A stretch of DNA of 64,000 bases from assembly GCF_014287515.2 (NCBI RefSeq), contig NZ_CP092473.1:1143001-1207000 (forward strand), given 5' to 3'. A program made the position numbers and the translations under genes. This DNA comes from Roseburia rectibacter (GTDB lineage Bacteria; Bacillota; Clostridia; Lachnospirales; Lachnospiraceae). The first letter of the stretch is position 1. Every line of letters starts with the position of its first letter. The notes below the pieces were generated by a model, which searched no databases, was not told the origin of the DNA, and saw nothing but the letters and a program-made list of their open reading frames with translations. Shown piece by piece: positions 52,280-59,745 of this stretch.

Positions 52280-52322
52280 AAAGCTATTACCTCAAATATA
52301 TAAAGAGGTAGTAGCTTTATTT
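52280..52322 (+). terminator. Terminator after the replication genes
   Basis: AAAGCTATTACCTC (52280-52293) and GAGGTAGTAGCTTT (52305-52318) form a 14-bp stem with one mismatch, followed by ATTTG. It splits the replication operon from the methylase-like gene. Confidence 0.75.
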
Positions 52323-52345
52323 GTATTGAAAGGGGGAGCTAAATA

Positions 52346-53206
52346 ATGTTTTGGAATAAAAATAATCAGAAAAAATCAATGACGAAAAAGAAACCATTGC
52401 AAAAGTGGACTCCGACCTATGTACCGCCGGAAACAAAGAAACAAATGATAACAGAACCGGTAAAAAAGGGTACAAATAATATGCATCAAGAGTTACAGAA
52501 TAAAAATTGGGAGAAAGAATTTCTACATGTATTTAACGGATTGCTTAATCAACATCGAGCGTGGGATGTGTGGCGTGATTTTATTGTGATGTATGCTTGT
52601 GCAATATCTAATCCATTAGATAAGAAACACTATGAAGGACGTGAAAAACGGTATATGGATATCATCACAAAATACGGTAAAGAAGAGCAGAAAATATTTC
52701 CAGAACTTGCCGCTATTGTAACAATGGCATTGACAGATAATCCAGAACAAGATTTTTTAGGAACTATTTTCATGAATCTAAACCTTGGTAATAATTTACG
52801 GGGACAATTTTTCACACCATATAATGTTTGTCGTCTAATGACAGAACTAACCATAGGAGCTGAAATAGTGACAGAAATAAAGAAAAAAGGTTATATTTCG
52901 ATTAATGATCCGTGCTGTGGAGCTGGGGCAACATTAATTGCAGGGGTTCACGCGGCACAGAAATACATAGACGAAGCAAAAATACAGCTGAATTACCAAA
53001 ATTGTGTTCTGGCTGTTGCACAGGATATTGACGAGACAGTAGCTCTGATGTGCTATATTCAGATTTCTTTACTTGGTGTTGCTGGATACGTTAAAGTTGG
53101 AAATTCATTAACGAGTCCGATTGTAAACGGCGAATTAACTGATAATTACTGGTTTACACCAATGTATTATTCAAACGTTTGGATCGAAAGGAGATTGCGT
53201 TCATGA
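52346..53206 (+). CDS. N6-adenine DNA methylase-like protein, catalytic motif missing
   Basis: 286 residues related to HsdM/N6 methylases: LRGQFFTPYNVCRLM and the cofactor-binding motif I INDPCCGAGATLIAG are clear, with an Asp-containing block VAQDIDETVALMC after it. The target motif (N/D)PP(Y/F) is not found; where it is expected the sequence reads NYWFTPMYYSNVW and the protein ends. It could bind SAM without methylating, or use an unusual motif. A lysine-rich N-terminus precedes the domain. Its stop overlaps the next start. Confidence 0.7.
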   Translation: MFWNKNNQKKSMTKKKPLQKWTPTYVPPETKKQMITEPVKKGTNNMHQELQNKNWEKEFLHVFNGLLNQHRAWDVWRDFIVMYACAISNPLDKKHYEGREKRYMDIITKYGKEEQKIFPELAAIVTMALTDNPEQDFLGTIFMNLNLGNNLRGQFFTPYNVCRLMTELTIGAEIVTEIKKKGYISINDPCCGAGATLIAGVHAAQKYIDEAKIQLNYQNCVLAVAQDIDETVALMCYIQISLLGVAGYVKVGNSLTSPIVNGELTDNYWFTPMYYSNVWIERRLRS

Positions 53207-53511
53207 AGAAAAGATACTCTATATCAGAAGATAATTGTAAAGTTTGTATAGCGGATTTCTACAATAATGCTGCCAAAATTGCCGGGTATCATGTAACGAA
53301 TAAAACAAGCTATGATTGCCGTAAAATTTGTGTAAGTAAATCAGTAGAAAAACTTATTCGTGAGTATTACGAAGAGAACGGAACATCAAAAGAACTGATC
53401 GGAACATATTGGGTTTTAGTTGGACCTAAGGCATCAATCGACAGTGATGATTTTGTATTTGATATTGAAGATGGTTTCGTAGTAGCAGAGGTAAGTAAAT
53501 GGCAGGAATAG
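53203..53511 (+). CDS. Small phage protein between methylase-like and helicase genes
   Basis: 102 residues, ATG at 53203 inside the preceding stop (ATGA). It contains ISEDNCKVCIADFYNNAAKI and ISVKKL-like helix turns (VSKSVEKLIREYYEENGTSK), with ASIDSDDFVFDIEDGFVVAE near the end. Not recognised. Its stop (TAG) overlaps the start of the helicase gene, so three genes are translationally linked. Confidence 0.65.
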   Translation: MKKRYSISEDNCKVCIADFYNNAAKIAGYHVTNKTSYDCRKICVSKSVEKLIREYYEENGTSKELIGTYWVLVGPKASIDSDDFVFDIEDGFVVAEVSKWQE

Positions 53512-54881
53512 AATTACGGGATTATCAAAAAGATGCTGTTGGGCGAATGCAGAATGGATGTATTCTATGTGGTGGCGTTGGAAGTGGAAAATCTCGTACA
53601 GCGCTGGCTTACTATTATGTACAAAATGGTGGTGAGTTAGGAACAGAAGAATATTATCCGATGAATGATCCGCCGAAAGATTTATATATCATCACCACTG
53701 CGAGAAAACGTGACACATTAGAATGGGACGGAGAAATGCTTCCGTTTTTACTTTCAATACATACAGATTGTAATTTATATTCTAATAAGGTGGTGGTAGA
53801 TTCGTGGAATAATATAAAGAAATACGCCGAGGTCAGAGATGCATTTTTTATATTTGATGAGCAGCGCGTGGTTGGTGCGGGAACGTGGGTTAAAGCATTT
53901 CTAAAAATCGCTAAAACAAATGAGTGGATTTTGTTATCCGCAACCCCTGGAGATACTTGGCAGGATTATATTCCAGTATTTGTTGCAAATGGTTTTTATA
54001 AGAACCGTAGCGAATTTATACGAGAGCATGTCATATACAGTAGATTTACGAAGTTTCCAAAAATAGATAGGTATGTGAATACTGGGCGACTTGTGCGACT
54101 TCGAAATAAGATCCTTGTCAATATGGATTTTCAAAGACCTACTGTATCACATCATGAGGACATATTTGTCGAGTATGATGTTGATAAATATAAAGACGTT
54201 ACAAAAACAAGATGGAATTTATATAAGAATGAGCCGATACAAAATGCCTCGGAGTTATGCTATGTATGGAGAAAAATTGTAAATACAGATCAGTCGAGGC
54301 AAATAGCATTGCTGGAAATTATTGAAAAACATCCAAAAGCAATTATATTTTACAATTTTGATTACGAGCTTGAATTACTGAAGGATATTTTCGCTGGGTA
54401 TGAGATGGCTGAGTGGAACGGACACAAGCATCAACCGGTTCCTACTGGAGATGTGTGGGTTTATCTAGTTCAGTATAATGCCGGGGCTGAGGGATGGAAC
54501 TGTATCATGACTGACACAATTATATTTTATTCACAGAATTACTCTTATAAGATTATGGAACAATCAGCCGGAAGAATCGATAGAATGAATACACCATACA
54601 CAGATTTATATTTTTATCACTTGAAATCGAGGTCCGGTATTGATCTGGCAATTAGTAGAGCTTTAAAAGATAAGAAAAAGTTCAACGAAGGGCGATATGT
54701 GAAATGGCGAGGAGGAGTAATGGCAGAAGATATTTATAAGGAAGTAAATTTCAAAAAATATTGTGAAACTTGCGAGCATAAGGATTTGGACGAAAAATTT
54801 GATCCTTGCTGCGGATGTCTTGATTATGGATATAACTCCGAAACGGAGAAGCCGGTAAACTGGAAAGGAGAAGAAAAATAA
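53499..54881 (+). CDS. SF2 DNA helicase (SNF2/DEAD-like) with Cys-rich tail
   Basis: 460 residues. The Q-like start ELRDYQKDAVGRMQNG is followed by motif I GGVGSGKSRTALAYY (about 24-38), motif II FFIFDEQRVVG (about 115), motif III LLSATPGDTW (about 147) and motif VI EQSAGRIDRMNTPY (about 350). A C-terminal cysteine cluster (YCETCEHKDLDEKFDPCCGC) could bind zinc. It fits the phage replication- or recombination-helicase type. Its TAA overlaps the ATG of the next gene. Confidence 0.88.
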   Translation: MAGIELRDYQKDAVGRMQNGCILCGGVGSGKSRTALAYYYVQNGGELGTEEYYPMNDPPKDLYIITTARKRDTLEWDGEMLPFLLSIHTDCNLYSNKVVVDSWNNIKKYAEVRDAFFIFDEQRVVGAGTWVKAFLKIAKTNEWILLSATPGDTWQDYIPVFVANGFYKNRSEFIREHVIYSRFTKFPKIDRYVNTGRLVRLRNKILVNMDFQRPTVSHHEDIFVEYDVDKYKDVTKTRWNLYKNEPIQNASELCYVWRKIVNTDQSRQIALLEIIEKHPKAIIFYNFDYELELLKDIFAGYEMAEWNGHKHQPVPTGDVWVYLVQYNAGAEGWNCIMTDTIIFYSQNYSYKIMEQSAGRIDRMNTPYTDLYFYHLKSRSGIDLAISRALKDKKKFNEGRYVKWRGGVMAEDIYKEVNFKKYCETCEHKDLDEKFDPCCGCLDYGYNSETEKPVNWKGEEK

Positions 54882-55057
54882 TGGTGGATACAATTTTAAT
54901 TGGCGTTGACTTTGCTAATAATGATCATACCGATGTGTTAACTATCGGTAGAAAACGTATGAACCAGTCTGTAGAGATTATCAATGCTTTTCAGGGCGAA
55001 GAAGCAAAGGAACTTTATAAAAGGCTGACAACGAAAAAGGATGGTGAGAGAAAATGA
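54881..55057 (+). CDS. Small phage protein (58 aa)
   Basis: MVDTILIGVDFANNDHTDVL then TIGRKRMNQSVEIINAFQGE. A short beta strand with an RNase H-like VDFAN-D start appears at the N-terminus, but the protein is too short for that fold. Overlaps the helicase stop by one base and the next start by four bases. Confidence 0.6.
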   Translation: MVDTILIGVDFANNDHTDVLTIGRKRMNQSVEIINAFQGEEAKELYKRLTTKKDGERK

Positions 55058-55173
55058 GTAATTATGAAAAATGTAATGGTTGTCCATATTATTTTGGAGA
55101 GATAGACAGCTGTATGTTTGGAGAAGAAGATGTACCAATTGACCTGGAGAAAAAATGTGAGGTGAAAAAATGA
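55054..55173 (+). CDS. 39-residue cysteine-rich phage protein
   Basis: MSNYEKCNGCPYYFGEIDSC and, near the end, LEKKCEVKK: four cysteines in a C-x2-C-x9-C pattern with one more near the end, suggesting a small zinc-binding peptide. ATGA overlaps on both sides place it firmly in the operon. Confidence 0.55.
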   Translation: MSNYEKCNGCPYYFGEIDSCMFGEEDVPIDLEKKCEVKK

Positions 55174-55679
55174 GTGCTCAGTATGATCAATATCTCACTC
55201 AGCACCGTTCTAATGTAAGACGAGGTTATGAATGGCTTTGTAAAAATTTACCAGATGTCGTTGAGAATGTTACAAACGCAGGATGGTTTGCTGAATTTGC
55301 ACATGATAAGTCTAAGAATGAGCCTGATGAATATGATGCTTATGATGCATATTTTTATGGTCATAATCGATCTTATGAAGTAGTACAGAACTATCAGCGA
55401 GCGTGGTTACTCCATATTCACCGGAATCCGCACCACTGGCAACATTGGATTCTTATTAACGATGATCCAGAAGAAGGCGAGATAATTTTGGAAATGCCAT
55501 ACGATTATATTATCGAGATGATTTGTGATTGGTGGTCATTTAGTTGGCAGAAAGAGAATCTTACCGAAATATTTAATTGGTATGATGAACATTCCAAATA
55601 CATAAAACTGGCTCCTGGGACCAAAGCTACAGTGGAGGTTATTCTTGACAGGATCAAGGAAAAACTTGCGAAATTATAG
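55170..55679 (+). CDS. Phage DUF5662-like protein
   Basis: 169 residues rich in Trp, Tyr and His: YLTQHRSNVRRGYEWLCKNL, FAEFAHDKSKNEPDEYDAYD, QRAWLLHIHRNPHHWQHWIL, EMPYDYIIEMICDWWSFSWQ. The HD-like histidines (H in AHDKSK and HIHRNPHHW) and the general pattern match DUF5662, common in phages. An HD-type metal site is possible; the reaction is unknown. Confidence 0.8.
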   Translation: MSAQYDQYLTQHRSNVRRGYEWLCKNLPDVVENVTNAGWFAEFAHDKSKNEPDEYDAYDAYFYGHNRSYEVVQNYQRAWLLHIHRNPHHWQHWILINDDPEEGEIILEMPYDYIIEMICDWWSFSWQKENLTEIFNWYDEHSKYIKLAPGTKATVEVILDRIKEKLAKL

Positions 55680-55700
55680 AGTACAAAAATAAAATATAAC

Positions 55701-55740
55701 AAACCCATGAGCTGTGATTGACTTGTGGGTTTTATTTTTG
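55701..55740 (+). terminator. Terminator after the DUF5662-like gene
   Basis: AAACCCATGAG and CTTGTGGGTTT pair around CTGTGATTGA (G-U and one mismatch), followed by TATTTTTG. Confidence 0.7.
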
Positions 55741-55764
55741 AAAAAAAAAGAGAGGTATAAACAA

Positions 55765-57054
55765 ATGAAAAATAAGATTATAGCAGTAGATTTTGATGGA
55801 ACTTTGTGTGTCAACAAATATCCAGAAATCGGTGATCCGAACAAAGAATTAATCGCCTATCTGAAAAAGAGACAGGCTAACGGCGAAAAGCTTATTCTCT
55901 GGACAAACAGAGTCGACGATCGACTGGACGAAGCTGTCAAATGGTGTGCAGAGCATGGTTTGATGTTTGATGCTGTAAATGACAATCTTCCGGAAATTGT
56001 TGAATCTTTTGGAGGTAATTGCAGAAAGATATTTGCAAATGAATACATTGATGATCGCAACCGGTTGTTGGAGTCCTGTCGTGAGAAGTCCAATATGGAA
56101 TTGTGGGCTGAAAATGAAATAAGTTTAGCTTGTAAGCATGAAAAGCCGGACGGAAAAGACGGCGAGTGGGACTATGGCTGTGCCTGCTATGAAAGTGCAT
56201 TAAAAGCATTTAAAAGTCTTTGCGAAGATGATCATTCCGGCATGTCAATCGGCTTTACCAAAGCAATTCTGAACCGTCTCATCAATAACAAACCGCTTCT
56301 TCCGATTGATGATACCGATGACGTGTGGAACGATATTTCCGACATCAGCGGTCTGAAAGGTGAAGAGGTCAACTATCAGTGCAAACGCATGCCTTCCTTA
56401 TTTAAGTACGTATATGCTGACGGCACCGTTGAGTACATAGATGTCGATCGCTATCACGGTGTCAATATTAACAATCCTAATGCACCTTATCACAGCGGAC
56501 TGATTGATACCGTCATGGACGAGCTGTATCCGATTACTATGCCTTACGTGCCGGCAGATAGAGCATATAAAGTTTATACGGAAGAATTTCTGGTAGATCC
56601 GAAAAATGGTGATTTCGATACGGTTGGAATTTTGTATGTGATTACACCGTCACTCGAAAGGGTTGAAATTAACAGATACTTCAAAGAGGCTCCGAATGGC
56701 TTTGCTGAAATTATTGAGGCTGAGTATGTGAAAAGAAAAATGAAAGTTCAATGGGGTGATTTATTATCTGGCGATTTCAAGCGAATTGAAAGTGTATTCG
56801 GATTTGAATTACGTGATTGGCAGAAGAAATATTTAAAAGGCGAACTTAATTCATTCCAGAATGGTCGTGGAAATGGTAAAACGTTCGTTACTATTTTAAA
56901 ATGTCTTCTCTTAGATGAAGAGACATTTACCGTTCCGGAATTGAAAAGAGGTTGTACTACTAACGAAAGGCGTAGTTATGTCCATGATCTTCTTGATATT
57001 GACAACAAATTATGCACCGCTGGTTTTACAACCAATTTAATAAAAGGGCGGTGA
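55765..57054 (+). CDS. HAD-like phosphatase fused to phage domains and a P-loop-like tail
   Basis: 429 residues. About 1-115 is a HAD-type domain: motif I IAVDFDGTLC with the catalytic Asp pair, LILWTNRVDDR (motif II region) and the acidic end YIDDRN. The middle (about 115-360) is a phage-specific region (MSIGFTKAILNRLINNKPLL, YEE-like acidic stretches). The end has FELRDWQKKYLKGELNSFQN and GRGNGKTFVTILKCLL, an SF2-helicase-like Q and P-loop start that stops before motif II. Start ATG 55765 follows AGAGGTATAAACA. HAD domains of this size remove phosphate from nucleotides or polynucleotide ends. Confidence 0.75.
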   Translation: MKNKIIAVDFDGTLCVNKYPEIGDPNKELIAYLKKRQANGEKLILWTNRVDDRLDEAVKWCAEHGLMFDAVNDNLPEIVESFGGNCRKIFANEYIDDRNRLLESCREKSNMELWAENEISLACKHEKPDGKDGEWDYGCACYESALKAFKSLCEDDHSGMSIGFTKAILNRLINNKPLLPIDDTDDVWNDISDISGLKGEEVNYQCKRMPSLFKYVYADGTVEYIDVDRYHGVNINNPNAPYHSGLIDTVMDELYPITMPYVPADRAYKVYTEEFLVDPKNGDFDTVGILYVITPSLERVEINRYFKEAPNGFAEIIEAEYVKRKMKVQWGDLLSGDFKRIESVFGFELRDWQKKYLKGELNSFQNGRGNGKTFVTILKCLLLDEETFTVPELKRGCTTNERRSYVHDLLDIDNKLCTAGFTTNLIKGR

Positions 57055-57380
57055 TGTCAATGGATCGAAGTAAATTTATCCAGGGGATGAATAGCGACAT
57101 TGAACTGTCGGAAAAAGATCGACGACGTATAATCCGTAAAAGTGTTGAGACTCAGCCATAGAGAACAAAATGTACAATTGCTATGGAAGAATTTGCAGAG
57201 CTTCAACAGCAGGTCAGTAAGCAGATCTGGGGATATGATGATAGAATTGGACTTTTAGAAGAGATGGCAGATGCTTATATCGGTCTTGAATTTCTGAAGT
57301 CCATTTTTAACATCAGCGAGGAAGATATGCAAAAAGCAGTTGATGTGAAATTGGAGCGTGAGAGGAGGAAACAAAAATGA
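57054..57380 (+). pseudogene. MazG-like nucleotide pyrophosphohydrolase with an in-frame TAG
   Basis: From ATG 57054 (overlapping the previous stop) the frame reads RSKFIQGMNSDIELSEKDRR then SVETQP, a TAG at 57159-57161, and continues RTKCTIAMEEFAELQQQV through the MazG motifs EEFAEL and LLEEMADAYIGLEFL to 57380. Phage relatives have one uninterrupted protein aligned across this position, so the TAG stands for one residue. Either a nonsense mutation truncated it to 35 residues, with ATG 57183 possibly giving the 65-residue core, or TAG is suppressed. The ATG at 57183 lacks a good ribosome site. Confidence 0.7.
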
Positions 57381-58234
57381 TTAAAGTAGAGCATGTAGTT
57401 CTGGCGAGTCCAGAGCAGATGGAGTTTATTATTGAGGGTATGCGTAATCCGATGAATAGCTGGGAGAAGAGTGATAGTCAAGCATGCAGTTATTTGCTTA
57501 AAGGGTGTTGCGGATCTTGCGAGAAAGAAAATAATGGATGCCGTACAGATAGTAAGGAAAATGACTTTTATATGGGAATTAATGATTATACCCTCATGCA
57601 GCGATTAGCTAACGCTGGTACAGATCATAGAAAGTTCATGAGAATGATGCCGGTGTATGTAAGAATTACTGCACCTTTATATTGGTGGAAAGAATTTGAT
57701 ACTTACAAGGTTGGTACAGTTGCTAATAGCTGTAGTACCATGCATAAGATTCAGGAGAAAGAGTTTACGCTGGATGATTTCAGTTGCGAGCATTTGATTT
57801 CAGACTGGATCGGAGATAATAACGATGCTATCTGGTATAAAGACCCGCCTAAAAATGGATCGATTGAATGCCCGATAATATTTTCTCCTCTGGATGCTTT
57901 AAGAATCACTATTGGAGTATTAAATACGAACCGAGAAGCTTATCTTAGAACAAAAGACAAAAAGTTCTGGTGGCAGATGATTCAGCTTCTTCCGAGCAGC
58001 TACAACCAGACTCGTAATGTGATGATAAATTATGAGGTGTTGGCGAATATTTATAAATCTCGTAAGGATCATAAGCTGGATGAGTGGCGTGATTTCTGTA
58101 AGTGGATTGAGGAGCTGCCTTATAGTGAATTGATTTGTGGTTATTGTTTTAAAGATTATGAAGATGGAAGTAGCAGCGTGGCAGCGATTAGTGATTATAG
58201 CAGAGGTACTGGAGAAAAAGGAACGCAGGAATGA
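57377..58234 (+). CDS. Divergent flavin-dependent thymidylate synthase (ThyX-like)
   Basis: 285 residues. The fold pattern resembles ThyX: an N-terminal DYTLMQRLANAGTDHRKFMR, the core ITAPLYWWKEFDTYKVGT then VANSCSTMHKI where ThyX has RHRxxS-x-NE-S, and a C-terminal LPSSYNQTRNVMINYEVLAN followed by RKDHKLDEWRDFCKWIEE. The standard RHR motif is not kept, so function is uncertain. A Cys cluster (GCCGSCEKENNGC, about 48-60) is extra. It follows a MazG-like gene, consistent with nucleotide metabolism. Start overlaps the previous stop (ATGA). Confidence 0.55.
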   Translation: MIKVEHVVLASPEQMEFIIEGMRNPMNSWEKSDSQACSYLLKGCCGSCEKENNGCRTDSKENDFYMGINDYTLMQRLANAGTDHRKFMRMMPVYVRITAPLYWWKEFDTYKVGTVANSCSTMHKIQEKEFTLDDFSCEHLISDWIGDNNDAIWYKDPPKNGSIECPIIFSPLDALRITIGVLNTNREAYLRTKDKKFWWQMIQLLPSSYNQTRNVMINYEVLANIYKSRKDHKLDEWRDFCKWIEELPYSELICGYCFKDYEDGSSSVAAISDYSRGTGEKGTQE

Positions 58235-58428
58235 ATAAACATAACATAGTAGTAATTATTGTTATGCTTTGTACGATAATTCTTCAGACTATGGTTACTG
58301 ATAGACAACTTATGGTAATTAGTGAATTGGAAGCAACAGTTCATGAGTTAAATTCGGAGAATGAAGAATTAAAAACATTACTGGGACAGATTAAAAATGA
58401 AAACTGTAGAAAAGGTGAGGAGGAATAA
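58231..58428 (+). CDS. Small membrane protein with coiled-coil tail (65 aa)
   Basis: One span (NIVVIIVMLCTIILQTMVTD) then a Glu-rich helix (SELEATVHELNSENEELKTL). Starts within the end of the ThyX-like gene (ATGA overlap). A Rz- or holin-like role would need a partner, not seen. Confidence 0.65.
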   Translation: MNKHNIVVIIVMLCTIILQTMVTDRQLMVISELEATVHELNSENEELKTLLGQIKNENCRKGEEE

Positions 58429-58430
58429 CT

Positions 58431-58646
58431 ATGTCTTTAGGAAATATTGTTTATATCGGATTATTGGTTGGTATTTGTTTATATGTTGTTGATGTTGTTG
58501 TGCACAGAATTTGTCAGTGTATCGAGAAGTGCAATGCAGCGAAATGGTGTGCTGATGTTGAAAAATATAAACTTTTTCTCGATTATGACAAAGAGGTTGG
58601 TGGAAAATCAGATCAATCAGACGAAACGTCGGAGACAGAATTATGA
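58431..58646 (+). CDS. Small membrane protein (71 aa)
   Basis: A span (IVYIGLLVGICLYVVDVVVH) followed by a Cys-rich amphipathic stretch (RICQCIEKCNAAKWCADVEK) and an acidic tail (DQSDETSETEL). Follows the previous gene by two bases. Unknown function; could form a disulfide or bind metal. Confidence 0.6.
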   Translation: MSLGNIVYIGLLVGICLYVVDVVVHRICQCIEKCNAAKWCADVEKYKLFLDYDKEVGGKSDQSDETSETEL

Positions 58647-58879
58647 GAAAAGCGCGGAGAATAAAGTTAGATGATGCAGTAACTGTTTCTGATATTATTG
58701 GACAGTATAAAATTTTTCGAAACGATCAGATGTCGGTACTTACAACCTGCGGTGAAAAAACCAGATTATTATGGAAAGGCCAGAGACGATATATTCCAAA
58801 AGAAATATGTAATATGAGAGCAAAAGAGATTGCTGCAATAAAAACATATGCAGAATGTAAGATACAGATTGTTGTGTAA
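58643..58879 (+). CDS. Small basic phage protein (78 aa)
   Basis: RKARRIKLDDAVTVSDIIGQ, then KTRLLWKGQRRYIPKEICNM and MRAKEIAAIKTYAECK. Soluble, basic, with beta-rich and helical parts that would suit nucleic-acid binding. ATGA overlap with the gene before. Confidence 0.6.
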   Translation: MRKARRIKLDDAVTVSDIIGQYKIFRNDQMSVLTTCGEKTRLLWKGQRRYIPKEICNMRAKEIAAIKTYAECKIQIVV

Positions 58880-58895
58880 TGTGTAGGAGGTATGG

Positions 58896-59108
58896 ATGAA
58901 CAAAGATGATAAAAGGAATGCTGAGGGGTATTTAGATCCAACTGCTTACCAGGCGATTAAAAATGTTGAAAAAGAGGATCAAGCAAATGAAGATATACGT
59001 TTTCATAAGCTGCTTGATACTATATTTGCTATTTGTGAGTTGTCTGGATTTCATATTGAAAGCAGAATTATAATTCGGGATCAGCGAACAGGTAAAATTT
59101 GGAGGTGA
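58896..59108 (+). CDS. Small phage protein (70 aa)
   Basis: MNKDDKRNAEGYLDPTAYQA, KNVEKEDQANEDIRFHKLLD and LSGFHIESRIIIRDQRTGKI. Helical N-terminal half and a short beta C-terminal half (the pattern of short phage DUF proteins). GTAGGAGGTAT precedes the start. Its end contains the ribosome site of the next gene. Confidence 0.6.
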   Translation: MNKDDKRNAEGYLDPTAYQAIKNVEKEDQANEDIRFHKLLDTIFAICELSGFHIESRIIIRDQRTGKIWR

Positions 59109-59113
59109 TTTTG

Positions 59114-59299
59114 ATGAAAAAACGTGGCAGACCGATTAGAGATGACGGCGGAAGAAAGGATTTGCAGTATCGTTTGCGCCTATCAGTAGAAGAAAAATCT
59201 ATTTTAGATCGCTTATCGACTGAATATGGGCTCAGTGAAGCCGAAATTTTGCGGCGTGGATTGCGGATGCAGAAGAATTTATTGGATGCAGTGAGCTAA
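59114..59299 (+). CDS. Ribbon-helix-helix DNA-binding protein
   Basis: 61 residues. A basic N-terminal arm (KKRGRPIRDDGGRKDL) is followed by a strand YRLRLSV and helices EEKSILDRLSTEYGLSEAEI and LRRGLRMQK, the MetJ/Arc or CopG fold; such proteins bind DNA as dimers through the paired strands. It ends four bases before an array of TGGATATCCA palindromes, its likely binding sites. Start ATG 59114 follows TGGAGGTGATTTTG. Confidence 0.8.
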   Translation: MKKRGRPIRDDGGRKDLQYRLRLSVEEKSILDRLSTEYGLSEAEILRRGLRMQKNLLDAVS

Positions 59300-59303
59300 T
59301 TCT

Positions 59304-59663
59304 TGGATATCCAATTAATCAAAATAATTTTTGGATATCCATTTATGGTCATTTTCTGCCCAGTTTTGTTTGAAATAAAAGTGGGATTGTGGTCAAAATA
59401 CGACGAAAATGGGTATTTTGTGGATATCCATTTAATCATTTTGGGGTAAAATTTGGCCATTTGTCCGGTTTCTGCCCACTTTTAAAAATGGATTTGACCA
59501 GAAATGAAAGCCCGCAAACCCGCTATTTATGCGGCTTCCGAATTTTTGGATATCCATTCTGGTCACTTTCCCACTTTATTTTTCTATTAGTGTGAGTGAA
59601 AAGTTTAATAAATATATAAAAGTGGAAAATAAAAGTGGGCATTTGACCATTCTTGGATATCCA
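59304..59663. repeat. Array of five TGGATATCCA palindromes with AAAGTGGG repeats
   Basis: The 10-bp palindrome TGGATATCCA occurs at 59304-59313, 59332-59341, 59421-59430, 59547-59556 and 59654-59663; three copies extend to TTGGATATCCA or longer. Between them a second motif recurs in both directions: AAAAGTGGGA (59377), TGCCCACTTTTA (59473), TTCCCACTTTAT (59568), AAAAGTGGGCA (59631). No convincing gene lies in this 445-base gap. A cluster of iterated sites beside a ribbon-helix-helix gene is what partition sites, iteron origins and multi-operator regions look like. Confidence 0.75.
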
Positions 59664-59676
59664 AGAAATAATGGTA

Positions 59677-59705
59677 TTGGATTTACAGGTTAAGTATGTT
59701 ACAAT
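59677..59705 (+). promoter_or_regulatory. Sigma-A-type promoter of the lipoprotein genes
   Basis: TTGGAT and TACAAT are 17 bases apart. The last TGGATATCCA palindrome ends 14 bases upstream of the -35 box, close enough for a bound protein to affect RNA polymerase. The downstream gene starts at 59746 after AAAAGGAGAATGAG. Confidence 0.75.
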
Positions 59706-59745
59706 GTAAAGTGTCGTTACTAAAACGAGAAAAGGAGAATGAGAT

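Noticed and set aside
47504..58234. General recoding of TAG as an amino acid in the phage
   Set aside because: TAG ends the genes at 53511 and 55679 at sensible places, with overlapping downstream starts or terminators; only the MazG-like gene has an internal TAG.
59389..59595. A short open frame across the palindrome array
   Set aside because: It lacks a ribosome site and its sequence is dominated by the repeated motifs; treated as non-coding.
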